From the NCBI GenBank assembly GCA_964538025.1, contig CAZICZ010000005.1:124001-188000 (forward strand): 64,000 nucleotides of DNA, given 5' to 3'. The notes below the pieces were generated by a model. The model was not told where the DNA came from. It did not search any database and saw only the letters and a list, made by a program, of their open reading frames with translations. Shown one piece after another: positions 8,855-17,240 of the stretch (its first letter is position 1; each line of letters starts with the position of its first letter). The position numbers and the translations under genes are program-made. This DNA is from UBA5078 sp964538025. GTDB taxonomy: Bacteria > Pseudomonadota > Gammaproteobacteria > Pseudomonadales > Pseudohongiellaceae.

Positions 8855-9702
8855 CCGTTCTCTCCTGTGGGTCTGTGGGCTTGCGGGGACGGGCTGTCGC
8901 TGTGACGCCCGAGCAGGGCGAACTGCTTGATCTGCCCTAGCTTTTTCTTGATTGAACTGTCCGTCATGCCGGGAAGCACAGCGTTAATCCAGGCATAGAA
9001 ACGCTCCGGCCATCCGATGACACGGGTCGTCCAGCGGTCCCGTGCGATATGGGAGAGCAACACCGAGGCAACGCTTTCCGGGGTGTCCATCGCCACGCCC
9101 ATCGCCGTGTTCATGGCGACGACATGATCGCTGTTGAGCGCCGTGCGAGTTGCCCGTGGGGCGAGATGCAGCACCCGGACATGACTGTCACTGACTTCGC
9201 GGCGAAGGGCCTCGCTAAACCCGCGCAGCCCGAATTTGCTGGCACTGTACACGCTATATCCCGGGTACCCGATGCTGCCAAGGGCAGACCCAATATTGAT
9301 TACCGCCGCTTCCGGCCGCGATTTCAATAAAGGCAGGAGCAAACGCGTCAGCTGAATGGGGGCTGTCAGGTTGAGATCGATCAGTGCGGCGATGGCATCG
9401 CTTTCGGAATGCTCCAGAAGCGCAAACTTCCCCGCTCCCGCATTGTTGATCAGGATATCGACCTGCACCTCGGCACACAGCGCGGCGATCGATTCACGCT
9501 CCTGTGGCTGACGCAAATCCGCGACCAGATGCATATGCGCCTGTGACGAGACAGGCAAGGCGCCAGACAGGGCTTCCAGCGCCGCGCCGTCACGTCCGAT
9601 CAGGAGCAACCTGGCACCTGCACTTGCCAACGCCTGCGCGATACAGCGGCCAATACCTCCGGTCGCACCGGTGAGAACCACTGTCTTTCCTTTTAGCTGC
9701 AT
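8851..9702 (-). CDS. short-chain dehydrogenase/reductase
   Basis: 283 aa. The Rossmann nucleotide motif TGATGGIG (11-18), NNAGAG near 86 and the catalytic Ser plus YSASK (Tyr-x-x-x-Lys, about 152-156) define a classical SDR, an NAD(P)-dependent alcohol dehydrogenase or ketoreductase. The extended C-terminus (about 230-283, basic, WPERFYAWINAVLPG) resembles SDRs that act on lipids at membranes. It is the fourth gene of the operon, after an acyl ligase and a putative diiron oxygenase, which fits reduction of a fatty-acid-derived carbonyl. The substrate is not known. Confidence 0.88.
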   Translation of the reverse strand: MQLKGKTVVLTGATGGIGRCIAQALASAGARLLLIGRDGAALEALSGALPVSSQAHMHLVADLRQPQERESIAALCAEVQVDILINNAGAGKFALLEHSESDAIAALIDLNLTAPIQLTRLLLPLLKSRPEAAVINIGSALGSIGYPGYSVYSASKFGLRGFSEALRREVSDSHVRVLHLAPRATRTALNSDHVVAMNTAMGVAMDTPESVASVLLSHIARDRWTTRVIGWPERFYAWINAVLPGMTDSSIKKKLGQIKQFALLGRHSDSPSPQAHRPTGENG

Positions 9703-9714
9703 GGTGAGTTCCGT

Positions 9715-10392
9715 TTACGCCGCCGAGCGGATCGCGGGCGTCTCGTGCGTGCGCAGCACACTGTCAAACACGCCCTTGTAGAGTCGATAAAACATCTTTG
9801 TCGTGTGAATCAACAGCGCTTGTTCCGCCGGGTCGGTAAACCGGTTCATCAGCATCGCCAGATGCTGAATATGGGACTGGTCGATGCTGCCATGAGAACG
9901 CAGGTAGCTGAAGGCTGCATCCGGCAGGTTCAGGGTGGCCTGAATCTGATCTGCTGCGTAGTCCGCCAGATTCACGCTGGTGCCCTCCAGCACATGCACC
10001 ATGCCGAAAAATCCGATGGGATTGCGGCGATTCACCAGATCGAAGGCATAGGCCACCATCAATTCGGTTTCCATGGCCGGGCTGCTCTGGCGCACAGACT
10101 CTTTGTCCCCCCCACATGCGGCGATGTCATTCAGAATCCATTCCTGATGACCAATCTCTTCCTCGATGTACTCGGCAACTGCGACCCGCAACCACTCGTA
10201 CTCATCACTCAGACGAGCGCCGACGGCCATCAGCAGCGGCACGGTAAACTTTACGTGGTGATAGGCCTGCGTCAGATACTGGATGTATTCCTCCAGCGTG
10301 ACATTGCGGGCCATGCAGCGGACGATGATTTCGCTGTTCACCAGCCCTTGGCGCTCGGCTTCGGTCGCTGCTTTGAGTGTGTCGTAGAACAT
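9715..10392 (-). CDS. heme-oxygenase-like (TenA/PqqC-fold) putative diiron oxygenase
   Basis: 225 aa, all-helical. Ligand-type residues have the pattern of heme-oxygenase-like diiron oxygenases (UndA, BesC and SznF group): Glu cluster and His in EYIEEEIGH (74-82), HVLEG (133-137), and His-x3-Asp-x2-His in HGSIDQSH (167-174). Such enzymes cleave or oxidise fatty acids and amino acids using Fe and O2. The ATG was chosen for AGGAGA six bases upstream; the longer frame to 10497 has no such site. It follows the acyl ligase by 13 bp. Family assignment is good; the reaction is inference. Confidence 0.78.
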   Translation of the reverse strand: MFYDTLKAATEAERQGLVNSEIIVRCMARNVTLEEYIQYLTQAYHHVKFTVPLLMAVGARLSDEYEWLRVAVAEYIEEEIGHQEWILNDIAACGGDKESVRQSSPAMETELMVAYAFDLVNRRNPIGFFGMVHVLEGTSVNLADYAADQIQATLNLPDAAFSYLRSHGSIDQSHIQHLAMLMNRFTDPAEQALLIHTTKMFYRLYKGVFDSVLRTHETPAIRSAA

Positions 10393-10405
10393 GACATTTC
10401 TCCTG

Positions 10406-11956
10406 CTAGACCGCTGAGGACAGCGGTTCGGATGCGTAAAGTGATTCCAGCTGTGACTGGAAACGGGTGTAAATTTGCTCGCGTCGAGGGCGACCATTGC
10501 TGGTCATCAGGTCGTCTTTGAGTCCTGTGCCACGCGGCAGCCCCTGGGCAAGCCTGTGCCAGCGTTTCACATGGGCATACAAAGGCAGACGTTCGTTCAC
10601 CCTGGCAATGGCCCCCTGCAGCGCGGAATCGGTCACGGCCGGCGAACTCGGCACAATCAGTGCCACGCAATAGGGACGTGAATCTCCGAACACCACACTC
10701 AAGCCGATTTCAGGTTCGGCGTTCAGTTCCGCCTCCACCCATTCCGGGCTGATGTTGCGGCCATAACTGGACACGAGCAGGTTCTTGCGACGCCCGAGAT
10801 AATGCAGATAGCCCTCGCTGTCGAAAAATCCCAGATCGCCGGTGCGAACACCGCTCAGTGACCCTGCCTGCGTCCAGCCCTGCCTGTCGCCGACATAGCC
10901 GAGAAATGCAGGGCCCTTGACCACGATCTCCCCGTCGAGAATGTCCACGTGGGTATGCCCCAGCACCCGCCCGAGACTGCCATTCTTGCGCGCCTGCGGC
11001 GAGTTCAGGCTGACCACCGAGCCGCACTCGGACAGGCCGTAGCCTTCATAGACAGGCAGACCATACTGCCACGCCCTGGCCAGCAGCGCGGGGCTGACCT
11101 TGGCACCGCCGACGGCAATGAACTGCAGAGAATCCGGGAGCTTCCAGCCAGCATCGCAGCTCATCACCAAGGCCTCCAACAACTGGGGAATCAGAATCAT
11201 GCTGTTGGGGCGGCAAATCGCCAGCACATCCAAAAAGGCGGGCAGGGAAAAACCACTGGCACCGTTGAAACCCAGACGGGACTCATCGGCAACGATTACC
11301 TGCGCCCCGCGGCGAAGAGGGGCATGCACGCCCGCAATGTTCTCGAGCAATGTCGCCAGAGGCAGGACGCACAGGTGTCGCTCGATCGCGCAGGGAGCGG
11401 TGGCATCCAGCAGGGAGTTGGTCACCTCCTGCAGAGTGCTTGCACTTAAGCAGACACCTTTGGGCGTGCCGGTAGAGCCGGACGTAAAAGTGATTTTTTG
11501 TGTATGGGGTGGCAGCAGCTCCGCATTGCTGGCGGCAAAAACGGCCTTGGGATTGGCTCGCAGATAACGCAGGGCACCCAGCGCGCCTGCATCGACAAAT
11601 TGCACCCCGGTCAGATCATGCAGTGTCGCAGGTCGGTCGGTTAGCACCGCATCAATGCGCAGGCTGCGCAAGGCATGCAGGGTCTGCTGGTCGGAGAAAA
11701 ATCCCGGCAAGGGCAGGATCACCACGCCGGCGATGGCACTGGCAATATCCGCCACGATCCAGTCCGCCGAATTGCCCGCCTGCAGGGCAATGACCTGGAC
11801 GTCATCATCACGCAAGCGTTGCGCCAGTAAAGTCACGGCGTCGTGCAATTCCTTCCAGCTCAACGACGGCTGGAGCGAATCGCCTAATGTCAGAACAGCC
11901 GCAGCATGGGGTTTGACACGAGCATGATGCGAGAGTGCCGACCACAGCTTATTCAT
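10406..11956 (-). CDS. AMP-forming acyl-CoA/acyl-acid ligase
   Basis: 516 aa, ANL superfamily. The phosphate-binding motif FTSGSTGTPKG, the aromatic/adenine motif YEGYGLSE and the hinge motif RTGDLGFFD are complete. Near the C-terminus the A10 region reads TSNGRPRR, with Arg where the catalytic Lys of TGKIxR normally stands. Thioester formation may therefore be altered or use another Lys. The start (ATG at 11956) overlaps the preceding gene by 8 bp, and a far upstream start is not supported. In context it would activate a fatty acid for the neighbouring oxygenase and SDR. Confidence 0.87.
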   Translation of the reverse strand: MNKLWSALSHHARVKPHAAAVLTLGDSLQPSLSWKELHDAVTLLAQRLRDDDVQVIALQAGNSADWIVADIASAIAGVVILPLPGFFSDQQTLHALRSLRIDAVLTDRPATLHDLTGVQFVDAGALGALRYLRANPKAVFAASNAELLPPHTQKITFTSGSTGTPKGVCLSASTLQEVTNSLLDATAPCAIERHLCVLPLATLLENIAGVHAPLRRGAQVIVADESRLGFNGASGFSLPAFLDVLAICRPNSMILIPQLLEALVMSCDAGWKLPDSLQFIAVGGAKVSPALLARAWQYGLPVYEGYGLSECGSVVSLNSPQARKNGSLGRVLGHTHVDILDGEIVVKGPAFLGYVGDRQGWTQAGSLSGVRTGDLGFFDSEGYLHYLGRRKNLLVSSYGRNISPEWVEAELNAEPEIGLSVVFGDSRPYCVALIVPSSPAVTDSALQGAIARVNERLPLYAHVKRWHRLAQGLPRGTGLKDDLMTSNGRPRREQIYTRFQSQLESLYASEPLSSAV

Positions 11957-12638
11957 GCGCCACTCCCTGCCGCGTCGCGCCGAGTGTCGCACTGATTGCT
12001 GCCACTTCGGACTCAAATTCCTGTAACAGTTTCTGCGCCAGCTCGTTGGACTGCAGCGTGCGATGCGCCAGGCGAATGTCGCCCACCACCACAGAGGGCA
12101 GATTGTCGTAATAGCTTCCCCAGTCCTTGGCGGCATCACCCAATCGATTCACATCGGCACGGCAGATCACCAGAGGGGCAAACCCCAGCCGATGAAGCAG
12201 TGCATTGACCTGCGCCGTCGCGGTGAACGTGATCCAGTGAAAACCGGCCCGGTAGAGCACCTCTGTCAGGATGATAAACAGAAGCTGACTCGCCCCGCGG
12301 CTGGCCGCCAGATTGCCGGTCTCGATGATGTCCTCTCGAGCCACCGGAATGCCCTGATGCTGCGCCACCACCTGCTCTATGGGCGTGTCCAGATAATGTT
12401 CGACAAAAAAGTCGCCACAGCTGCCGGGACGCAGCCCGACCACTGCGCTGACATCGTCCCCCTGCCATCTCGCCAGCAGGTAGGGCAGAAAATGCGATAC
12501 AGAGGCACCGTAGGTTTCGGCGTAACGGGTGTGAATGAAGGATTCCAACGCGTCGCGCGGCGGATTGGTAAAATCGTGCAGGCACAGCAGGGAGTGACGT
12601 GGCGCGGTGTTGGTGGCACACACTGAAGTGACTGGCAT
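11949..12638 (-). CDS. thermostable hemolysin (T_hemolysin, delta-VPH) family protein
   Basis: 229 aa. The sequence pattern (RYAETYGASVSHFLPYLLA near the N-terminus, then VVGLRPGS and EVLYRAGFHWITFTAT) is that of the Vibrio delta-VPH 'thermostable hemolysin' family, whose fold resembles GNAT/autoinducer-synthase acyltransferases rather than a pore former. Start chosen at 12638 because GGAG lies eight bases upstream; the ATG at 12665 has none. It is the first gene of the ten-gene operon, just downstream of a TTAA-type operator. A role as acyltransferase in the same pathway as the ligase is an inference. Confidence 0.75.
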   Translation of the reverse strand: MPVTSVCATNTAPRHSLLCLHDFTNPPRDALESFIHTRYAETYGASVSHFLPYLLARWQGDDVSAVVGLRPGSCGDFFVEHYLDTPIEQVVAQHQGIPVAREDIIETGNLAASRGASQLLFIILTEVLYRAGFHWITFTATAQVNALLHRLGFAPLVICRADVNRLGDAAKDWGSYYDNLPSVVVGDIRLAHRTLQSNELAQKLLQEFESEVAAISATLGATRQGVAHE

Positions 12639-12671
12639 GGGATTGACTCCGTCGGTAAGAACCATGGCGCC

Positions 12672-12705
12672 ACTGTAGGGGGCGAATCTTAATCCAATAT
12701 TAAGA
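12672..12705 (-). promoter_or_regulatory. TTAA inverted repeat (PmrA/QseB-like operator) and -10 of the hemolysin/FTR1 operon
   Basis: TCTTAAT-N5-ATTAAGA (12687-12705) is a perfect 7-bp inverted repeat. Read as half-sites it is CTTAAT-N5-ATTAAG, one base from the PmrA consensus YTTAAK-N5-YTTAAK. A TACAGT -10 (12672-12677, minus strand) lies nine bases downstream. The region of about 150 bp is shared with divergent xseA. This suggests autoregulation by the operon's own response regulator. Confidence 0.55.
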
Positions 12706-12789
12706 CCTGCACTTTTTTTCAATCCGCTGTCCCGCCTGCAGAGACGGACACGCATTGAGCCCGCCCGGCAGCTCCACTATCATGCCGCT

Positions 12790-14193
12790 ATGAACTCCTT
12801 CCCCGATCCCTTGTCCGTTGCCCCGCGTGAAGCGCTCAGCGTCAGCAGTTTGAACCGGCTGGCAAAAAGCCTGCTCGAGGACCATTTCCCCAACGTCTTG
12901 GTCGAAGGGGAAATCTCCAATCTTTCCATGCCGTCGTCGGGCCATTGGTATTTCACCCTCAAGGACGAACAGGCGCAGATCCGGTGCGCCATGTTTCGCA
13001 ATCGCCAGGTCGGCATGCGATTTCGCCCGCGCGACGGGATGCAGGTGCTGCTGCGCGGGCGGCTCAGCCTTTATGAGGGACGCGGTGATTACCAGCTAAT
13101 CGCCGACGCGCTTGAGGAGGCAGGCGATGGCGCCCTGCGCCGCCGCTTCGAGATGCTGAAGCAGGCGCTGAGCAAAGAGGGTCTGTTCGACCCGCAGCGC
13201 AAACGCCCCCTCCCGACCCCGGTACGCCATATTGGCGTGATCACATCCGCCACCGGCGCCGTCATCCGCGACATCATCAGTGTACTGGGGCGCCGCTTTC
13301 CCGCGATCCGGGTCACTCTCTTCCCCGTTCCTGTGCAGGGCGCGGAGGCGGTGTCCGCCATCTGCCAGGCGATCGCGCTGGCCAACCGGCAAGGAGCCAC
13401 GCTGGGACTGGACGTGCTGATCGTGGCACGGGGCGGCGGCTCACTCGAAGACTTGCAAGCCTTCAACGAGGAAGCGGTGGCGCGGGCGATTGCGGGAAGT
13501 GCCCTGCCCGTGGTGAGTGCCGTCGGCCACGAGACTGACGTGACCATCGCCGATTTTGTCGCGGACCTGCGCGCCCCTACCCCTTCGGCGGCAGCCGAGC
13601 TCCTCAGTCCGGATCAGAATGACACCCTGCAGATGCTTGAAAGCGCTCGGCAGATGCTCGTCAGGCGGATGCAGGCCACATTGCAAAGCGCCACCCAGCA
13701 GCTGCATTGGCTGACGACGCGGCTCAAGCATCCGGGCAGACGGCTGCAGGAAAACGCACAGACACTGGACGGGCTTGAAGCGCGGCTATTGCGCGCCATG
13801 CGCCAACACCTGCGAACCCTCGAACGACATTACCTGCAACAGCATCAGCGTCTGCTGCGATGCAGCCCTCACCACACCCTTGGGACGTGGGAGAATCACC
13901 TCGATGGGCTGACGCAACGGCTGCATCGCGCCATGGCGCAGCGCCTGGCCTTGGCTCAACAGCACTTCAGCCATCTCACTCGCCATCTCGATGCAGTCAG
14001 TCCATTGAATACCCTGAAACGCGGCTATAGCATCAGCATGAGCCAGGACGGCGCTGTCGTGCACAGTGCCAGTCACCTGCAGGTGGGGGATTCCCTGCTG
14101 ACCGTGCTGGCCGAAGGGCGCGTCGAAAGTGTCATTACCGCCCGTCTTGCCGGGCATCCCTTTCCCTCTGAAAAGGATATTTCGCATGACTAA
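12790..14193 (+). CDS. xseA: exodeoxyribonuclease VII large subunit
   Basis: 467 aa, near the usual length (about 450). An N-terminal OB-fold (VEGEISNL...GHWYFTLKD, about 35-60) is followed by the catalytic core with PTPVRHIGVITSATGA, the DVLIVARGGGS block (about 215-225) and GHETDVTIADFVAD (about 251-264). A long coiled region then leads to the C-terminal LKRGYSI segment. With XseB it degrades single-stranded DNA in the cytosol. There is no clear Shine-Dalgarno before the ATG. It overlaps the M23 peptidase gene by 8 bp and is divergent from the hemolysin operon. Confidence 0.96.
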   Translation: MNSFPDPLSVAPREALSVSSLNRLAKSLLEDHFPNVLVEGEISNLSMPSSGHWYFTLKDEQAQIRCAMFRNRQVGMRFRPRDGMQVLLRGRLSLYEGRGDYQLIADALEEAGDGALRRRFEMLKQALSKEGLFDPQRKRPLPTPVRHIGVITSATGAVIRDIISVLGRRFPAIRVTLFPVPVQGAEAVSAICQAIALANRQGATLGLDVLIVARGGGSLEDLQAFNEEAVARAIAGSALPVVSAVGHETDVTIADFVADLRAPTPSAAAELLSPDQNDTLQMLESARQMLVRRMQATLQSATQQLHWLTTRLKHPGRRLQENAQTLDGLEARLLRAMRQHLRTLERHYLQQHQRLLRCSPHHTLGTWENHLDGLTQRLHRAMAQRLALAQQHFSHLTRHLDAVSPLNTLKRGYSISMSQDGAVVHSASHLQVGDSLLTVLAEGRVESVITARLAGHPFPSEKDISHD

Positions 14194-15019
14194 GTTGTGG
14201 TCCGCAAGGGTGGTCGCCCTGCTGTTCCTGAGTGTGATGGCACCCGCTGATGCCGTTGAGGTTACCAGCCTCCCCACCCAGGCGAGCGTGCCGGGCGGGG
14301 TCGCCCTCGTGCCGACCGGTGTGGAGGCAGTGTCTGCCCGCTATCGCAATAACCGGGTTCTGCTCGCGGAGCTGGAAGGGGTGCAATATGCCGTGGTGGG
14401 CATTCCCCTGTCGGCCTCACTCGGGGAGCACGAACTGCGACTTCGTCTGGCAGACGGGGCAGAAACCACTCGCCTGTTTGAGGTCACGGACAAGGCTTAC
14501 GTCGAGCAACGACTGACGATTACCAACGAGCGGCAGGTCAATCCCAATAATGAAGACATGGTCCGCATCAACCGCGAAAGCGCAGAAATGAACGAGGCAT
14601 TTGCCAGTTGGAACGAGGCCTTAGTGCCGGTGTTTGCCATGAAGGCACCTGTCGCCGGAATCCGCAGCAGTTCGTTTGGCCTGCGTCGATTCTTCAATGA
14701 GCAGCCCCGCGCGCCGCACTCGGGCATGGATATCGCCGCTCCCGAAGGGACCCCAATCATCGCGCCCGCAGCCGGCATTGTCCGCAGCACCGGAAACTAC
14801 TTTTTCAACGGCAACACCATCATCCTCGATCATGGGCACGGACTGATCACTCTGTACTGTCACATGAACACGATTGATGTCACTCCTGGACAACAGGTCA
14901 ATGCGGGTGAACAGATCGGCAAGGTAGGGCAAACCGGCCGAGTGACCGGTCCCCACCTGCACTTCAGCATTAATCTCAACAATGTGCGCGTAGACCCGGC
15001 GCTGTTTCTGCAGGACTGA
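14186..15019 (+). CDS. exported M23-family metallopeptidase
   Basis: 277 aa. A signal peptide ends at ADA-V (about 23). A beta-rich linker domain (about 25-130) is followed by the LytM/M23 domain with zinc ligands in HSGMDIAAP (His and Asp) and the HLHF motif near the C-terminus. It cuts or regulates cutting of peptidoglycan cross-links in the periplasm. The chosen ATG has AAAGGA upstream and overlaps the xseA stop (ATGACTAA). An earlier start in the same frame would lie deep inside xseA. Both M23 metal-binding motifs are intact, so it is probably active. Confidence 0.92.
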   Translation: MTKLWSARVVALLFLSVMAPADAVEVTSLPTQASVPGGVALVPTGVEAVSARYRNNRVLLAELEGVQYAVVGIPLSASLGEHELRLRLADGAETTRLFEVTDKAYVEQRLTITNERQVNPNNEDMVRINRESAEMNEAFASWNEALVPVFAMKAPVAGIRSSSFGLRRFFNEQPRAPHSGMDIAAPEGTPIIAPAAGIVRSTGNYFFNGNTIILDHGHGLITLYCHMNTIDVTPGQQVNAGEQIGKVGQTGRVTGPHLHFSINLNNVRVDPALFLQD

Positions 15020-15042
15020 GGCGGCCGCAAAAAAACGCCCCC

Positions 15043-15071
15043 AAACAGCCCCCGCGTTTTGCTGTTTTTTT
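15043..15071 (+). terminator. probable intrinsic terminator after the M23 peptidase gene
   Basis: AAACAGC (15043-15049) pairs with GCTGTTT (15061-15067) around an 11-base loop, followed directly by a T run to 15071. The stem is short but the T tract is good. Confidence 0.5.
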
Positions 15072-15294
15072 AACCAAATTCACACAACATTGCCGATTCT
15101 CCCGAATCAGCGGAATCGCCCTGGCAGGACCAGCGGCCTCTTTCGAACGGGCGTGCAGGATGTGAATCAAATCCCAGAATCGGATCAATTCGGCGTCTTC
15201 CTCACCTCGAAAAGAGCAAATCCCGTCAAAACAGGGTAAAACGTCGGAAAGGCCTGTGTGGCCTGACGACGAAGTGACCATACGAGGATTCGGC

Positions 15295-15636
15295 ATGCCC
15301 GGGTTTGAACTGTTCTTTCAGCTGCTTGCAGGACATGCTCTGGCAGACTTCGTCCTGCAATCGGAAGCGATGGGCAGAGGCAAGAACCGCCACAGCGACA
15401 TTCACAGCACCAAAAATGCCAATTTCCCGCGCTGGTATTACTGGCTTGGTTCCCATGCGCTCGTCCACGGGGGCATCGTGTATCTCATCACCCAAAGTCT
15501 GCCGCTTGCGCTGTGTGAAACCTTCACGCACAGCCTGATCGATTTCGCCAAGTGCGAAGGCAAGATTGGCTTCCATACAGACCAGATGCTGCACCTCCTG
15601 ATCAAGGTCGGCTACATCTTTATCCTGCTGCCCTGA
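15295..15636 (+). CDS. DUF3307-family small membrane protein
   Basis: 113 aa with two or three hydrophobic segments and conserved-looking His/Asp residues in LLAGHALADFVLQ, HALVHGGIVY and the final DQMLHLLIKVGYIF. This pattern is that of the DUF3307 family of unknown function. The ATG at 15295 has GAGGA six bases upstream and is preferred to an upstream GTG. It is a single gene between the M23 peptidase and the DsbA-like gene. No function can be assigned. Confidence 0.8.
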   Translation: MPGFELFFQLLAGHALADFVLQSEAMGRGKNRHSDIHSTKNANFPRWYYWLGSHALVHGGIVYLITQSLPLALCETFTHSLIDFAKCEGKIGFHTDQMLHLLIKVGYIFILLP

Positions 15637-15650
15637 GCCCTGCCCCTTCG

Positions 15651-15679
15651 TTGGTTTCGTTGGCATTTTCCACTATAGT
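15651..15679 (+). promoter_or_regulatory. putative promoter of the DsbA-like gene
   Basis: TTGGTT (15651-15656), 17-base spacer, TATAGT (15674-15679). The -35 is weak (three of six), the -10 five of six. Confidence 0.4.
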
Positions 15680-15712
15680 GAGCGGCCCATCCCAACGCTT
15701 CAGGAATCCCGT

Positions 15713-16414
15713 GTGCCTATGAACAAGCGAGAAGAACAGCGTCGCAACCGCGAAGAAAAGCAAAAGGCGGCACAGGCGCGCAGCGCCCGCCAGAAACTCC
15801 TCTCCAAGCTCGCGACGGTGATCATCGTGCCTCTCCTTTTGATCGCCGTGGCCTACGGCATTCTTGGGCAAGGCCCGGTTTATTCGCCCGTGGAAATCGC
15901 CGAACTGGACCACACCCGTGGCAATCCCGAGGGCGTCAAGCTTGTGGTCTATGCCGATTTTCAGTGCCCCGCCTGCGCGCTGGAACATTCCGTTGTGGCG
16001 CAGGCCTGGAATGCCATCAGTGCGCGTACGCTGATGGTCTTTCGGCATTATCCCTTAACGGGAACGCATGCCCATGCATGGGAAGCGGCAACCTACGCCG
16101 AAGCCGCCGGCCTGCAAGGCAAGTTTTGGGAAATGTATGATCTGTTGTTTATCAATCAGACCTACTGGTCGGCGATGGCAGACGTGCAGGCTGAGTTCGA
16201 TGGGTATTTAACTCAGCTTGGGCTCGATGTCGCTCAGGCACACCGCGACATCGAATCGGACGCTTTGATTCAGAAGGTGCGCAATGACCAGCGCAGCGGT
16301 ACCCGCTCCGGGGTGCGCTCGACCCCCACGCTGTTTCTCGACGGCCGCATGATCCCAACGCCACAGTCCTCGGTGGAGCTGGTATCACTCATTAATCAGG
16401 CCTCACAAGGCTGA
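15713..16414 (+). CDS. membrane-anchored DsbA-family thiol:disulfide protein
   Basis: 233 aa. A very basic N-terminus (residues 3-30) precedes one transmembrane helix (about 34-51). The periplasmic domain is of thioredoxin fold with an inserted helical domain and active site CPAC (85-88). The cis-Pro loop RSTPTLFLDG (about 203-212) completes the DsbA/DsbG-like fold. It likely oxidises or isomerises disulfides in the periplasm. Start: the GTG at 15713 lies seven bases after AGGA, while the in-frame ATG at 15719 lies thirteen bases after it; either may be used. It ends overlapping the convergent amidotransferase gene by 12 bp. Confidence 0.88.
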   Translation: MPMNKREEQRRNREEKQKAAQARSARQKLLSKLATVIIVPLLLIAVAYGILGQGPVYSPVEIAELDHTRGNPEGVKLVVYADFQCPACALEHSVVAQAWNAISARTLMVFRHYPLTGTHAHAWEAATYAEAAGLQGKFWEMYDLLFINQTYWSAMADVQAEFDGYLTQLGLDVAQAHRDIESDALIQKVRNDQRSGTRSGVRSTPTLFLDGRMIPTPQSSVELVSLINQASQG

Positions 16415-17134
16415 GGCACCGAAAACGATCTGCACGAAGCGCTGCAGCAGGCTGCTGGCAACCGGCGTGTCTGCGACGGCCTGCGTAAGCGCGGCAACAT
16501 CAAAGCCTTCCTGTTCCAGCGCCGGGGATCGCGTCGCGATGTAGGTGCGCATGATCAGGGCATCAAATTCGGGGTGAAACTGCACGCCCCAGGCACGGCC
16601 TCCTGCACGATATCCCTGATTGCCATCGCGCGCACTGCTGGCGAGCCGCACGCTGCCGGGGGGCAGCGACAATACAGTCTGGGAATGCGTGGTATGCGCG
16701 TCAAAGTGTTCCGGCAATCCCGCGAACAGCGGGTCGGCAGCCGCCTGGGGCGTCAGGCGAATCTGCGCCGTGCCAATTTCCCGCCCCTGCGGGTTGTCAT
16801 CGACGTGGCCTCCTAACGCATGGGCCAGCAACTGATGTCCGTAGCAAATGCCGAGTATGGGGATATCCTGCCGACAGGCCTCGCGCAGATAGGCCGCACT
16901 GGCTTCACTCCACGGAGCACGGTCGGTCACCATCGCGGGAGACCCGGTCACCACGATGCCGGCGACCTCGGCAAGGCCGGGCAGGCTCGCCCCGTTGACG
17001 ACATCAGCCACAACAACGTGCTCGGAAGCCATGCGTCCTTCGCGCACAATCCAGTCCTCGAAATCCTCGCCCTTGGCTCGCAGCGGGGCAAGCGTCTGAC
17101 CGGTTTTCACTATCAGCAGAGGCTTTGTCGTCAT
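16403..17134 (-). CDS. class I glutamine amidotransferase
   Basis: 243 aa, stand-alone GATase domain. The nucleophile Cys97 is in GICYGHQ, and the catalytic His187 and Glu189 are in VQFHPEF. The oxyanion region VVTGSPAM is also present. Such proteins resemble the GMP-synthase glutaminase half and act on small glutamyl compounds; the acceptor is not known. GGAGG lies seven bases before the ATG. It is a single gene in the minus direction between convergent dsbA-like and divergent doxX-like genes. Confidence 0.87.
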   Translation of the reverse strand: MTTKPLLIVKTGQTLAPLRAKGEDFEDWIVREGRMASEHVVVADVVNGASLPGLAEVAGIVVTGSPAMVTDRAPWSEASAAYLREACRQDIPILGICYGHQLLAHALGGHVDDNPQGREIGTAQIRLTPQAAADPLFAGLPEHFDAHTTHSQTVLSLPPGSVRLASSARDGNQGYRAGGRAWGVQFHPEFDALIMRTYIATRSPALEQEGFDVAALTQAVADTPVASSLLQRFVQIVFGASAL

Positions 17135-17240
17135 TCAGAATCCTCCGGGGAACGCGTGACGGAGCCGCCACTGGTGTATGATCCCGGCACGACGCTCACG
17201 CGCCGGATGTGCTTGTCCATCACTACTCAACGGAGCCCTT

